Source: an uncultured Isosphaeraceae bacterium
GTDB taxonomy: Bacteria > Planctomycetota > Planctomycetia > Isosphaerales > Isosphaeraceae
Assembly: GCA_945957605.1 (NCBI GenBank)
Contig: CAMFLR010000008.1
Location: forward strand, 1 to 64,000
Direction of reading: 5' to 3'
DNA: 64,000 bases
Part shown: positions 63,443 to 64,000 of the stretch, one piece after another
How the letters are laid out: every line of letters begins with the position of its first letter
Numbering within the stretch: the first letter of the stretch is position 1
The notes under the pieces: generated by a model
The model's input: only the letters and a program-made list of their open reading frames with translations
Databases searched by the model: none
What the model was told of the DNA's origin: nothing
Translations under genes and position numbers: made by a program

Positions 63443-64000
63443 TTACCGCCCGCGTCTGGCCCGCTTGCGGCGCCCCTTACTCGACTCCTCCGTCTTTTCC
63501 GCGGTCTCATCGTCGCGCAAGTGACGACCGGTCAGCGAGACAAACACGTCTTCGAGGCTGACTTGCCGGGTCGTCAGCCGTGCAAGCTGTCGGCCAGTCG
63601 TTTCGAGATGTGCAAGCAACGCGGGGATCGCAATGTGCGGAGCGCCGACGGTCAGCGCGAATCCGTCAGTATCCGTTCGCGCGGCGAGAACGGTGTCGAG
63701 TTGCAGAAACTCGTCGGTTGATTCAACTTGCCCCCCCTCGCCCAGCGCAAACTCAACCACGTGTTCGCCGCCCAAACTTGAAATGAGCGTCGCCGGGGAA
63801 CCAAGTGCGATGACCTTTCCATGGTCGACGATCGCCACACGATTGCAGAGCTTCTCGGCCTCTTCCATGTAGTGTGTCGTCAGCACGATCGTCCGGTTCT
63901 GGGCTCGCAGGCCGACGATCACGTCCTGAAGCTGCCGGCGCGATTGCGGGTCGAGGCCGGTGGTCGGCTCGTCGAGGAAGAGCAATTCGGGGTCGCCGAC
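63443..64000 (-). CDS. ABC transporter ATP-binding protein (partial, N-terminus outside window)
   Basis: The last 185 residues of an ABC-2 exporter ATPase. The visible part starts at Walker B, LLFLDEPTTGLD, with the D-loop, followed by TTHYMEEAEKLCNRVAIVDHGKV with the H-loop His. A C-terminal extension follows, including RQLARLTTRQVSLEDVFVSLTGRHLRDD, typical of drug/lipid exporter ATPases such as DrrA and CcmA. The tail is very basic (KGRRKRARRGR). Walker A and the signature lie beyond the right edge. The permease gene follows downstream at 62021-63094. Confidence 0.93.
   Translation of the reverse strand, partial: VGDPELLFLDEPTTGLDPQSRRQLQDVIVGLRAQNRTIVLTTHYMEEAEKLCNRVAIVDHGKVIALGSPATLISSLGGEHVVEFALGEGGQVESTDEFLQLDTVLAARTDTDGFALTVGAPHIAIPALLAHLETTGRQLARLTTRQVSLEDVFVSLTGRHLRDDETAEKTEESSKGRRKRARRGR

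Overview
The window looks like chromosomal DNA of a planctomycete (Planctomycetota). Three features point there: a DUF1559-type prepilin-like protein (with FTLIELLVVIAII and a C-terminal DGSVHF motif), two PEP-CTERM proteins, and a long Ser/Thr kinase with a large exported domain. Four Wza-like export proteins and many exported hydrolases and repeat proteins of planctomycete style fit the same picture. The DNA is GC-rich and densely coding, with about 53 genes. I see no rRNA, tRNA, transposase, phage gene or CRISPR array. Genus cannot be decided from the sequence alone.

Layout. 0-4 kb: beta-carbonic anhydrase, a GT-C membrane glycosyltransferase and an MFS transporter. 4-9 kb: a tandem array of four paralogous polysaccharide-export (Wza/SLBB) proteins with duplicated promoter and terminator cassettes. 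9-12 kb: an ECF sigma factor operon with two envelope proteins. 12-17 kb: NagB, a small helical protein, a cytidylate-kinase-like protein, a PhoD phosphatase and a HAF-repeat PEP-CTERM protein. 17-20.6 kb: a housekeeping operon, rpmA-obg-coaX-(MnmE-like GTPase)-(YqaE-like). 20.6-29 kb, minus strand: VOC, EVE and beta-propeller proteins, then a UvrA-like ATPase translationally coupled to a DHA2 drug exporter. 29-33 kb: the 1286-residue kinase with an exported beta-helix-like region. 33-42 kb: envelope and glycosylation genes (GT9, two GT-C proteins), an exported hydrolase, a lipoprotein with a catalytically dead phosphatase-like domain, an RluA pseudouridine synthase and a ThuA protein. 42-45 kb: two GNAT-type proteins and pheA. 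45-52 kb: dnaK and clpB, flanking three unknown genes, two of which are tandem paralogues. 52-57 kb: small Cys/His-rich protein, DUF1559 protein, NtrC-type regulator, PEP-CTERM protein and an exported hydrolase. 57-64 kb: a Cys-less thioredoxin-fold protein, an alpha-carbonic anhydrase, a class IV aminotransferase, a degenerate GT2-like protein and an ABC-2 exporter (permease plus partial ATPase).

How the genes relate. Much of the content concerns the envelope: export proteins, glycosyltransferases, exported hydrolases, surface proteins and their regulators. Housekeeping is represented by ribosome assembly, CoA synthesis, phenylalanine synthesis and chaperones. Four of ten convergent gene pairs overlap at their 3' ends, by 50 to 138 bp, and the rest are 7 to 47 bp apart.

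No single locus stands out as an obvious new system. The best candidates for a second look are the UvrA-like/DHA2 exporter operon with one degenerate ATPase site, the beta-helix kinase, the four-copy SLBB array, the degenerate MnmE-like GTPase, the tandem small unknown proteins between dnaK and clpB, and a cluster of palindromes splitting the ABC transporter genes at the right end.
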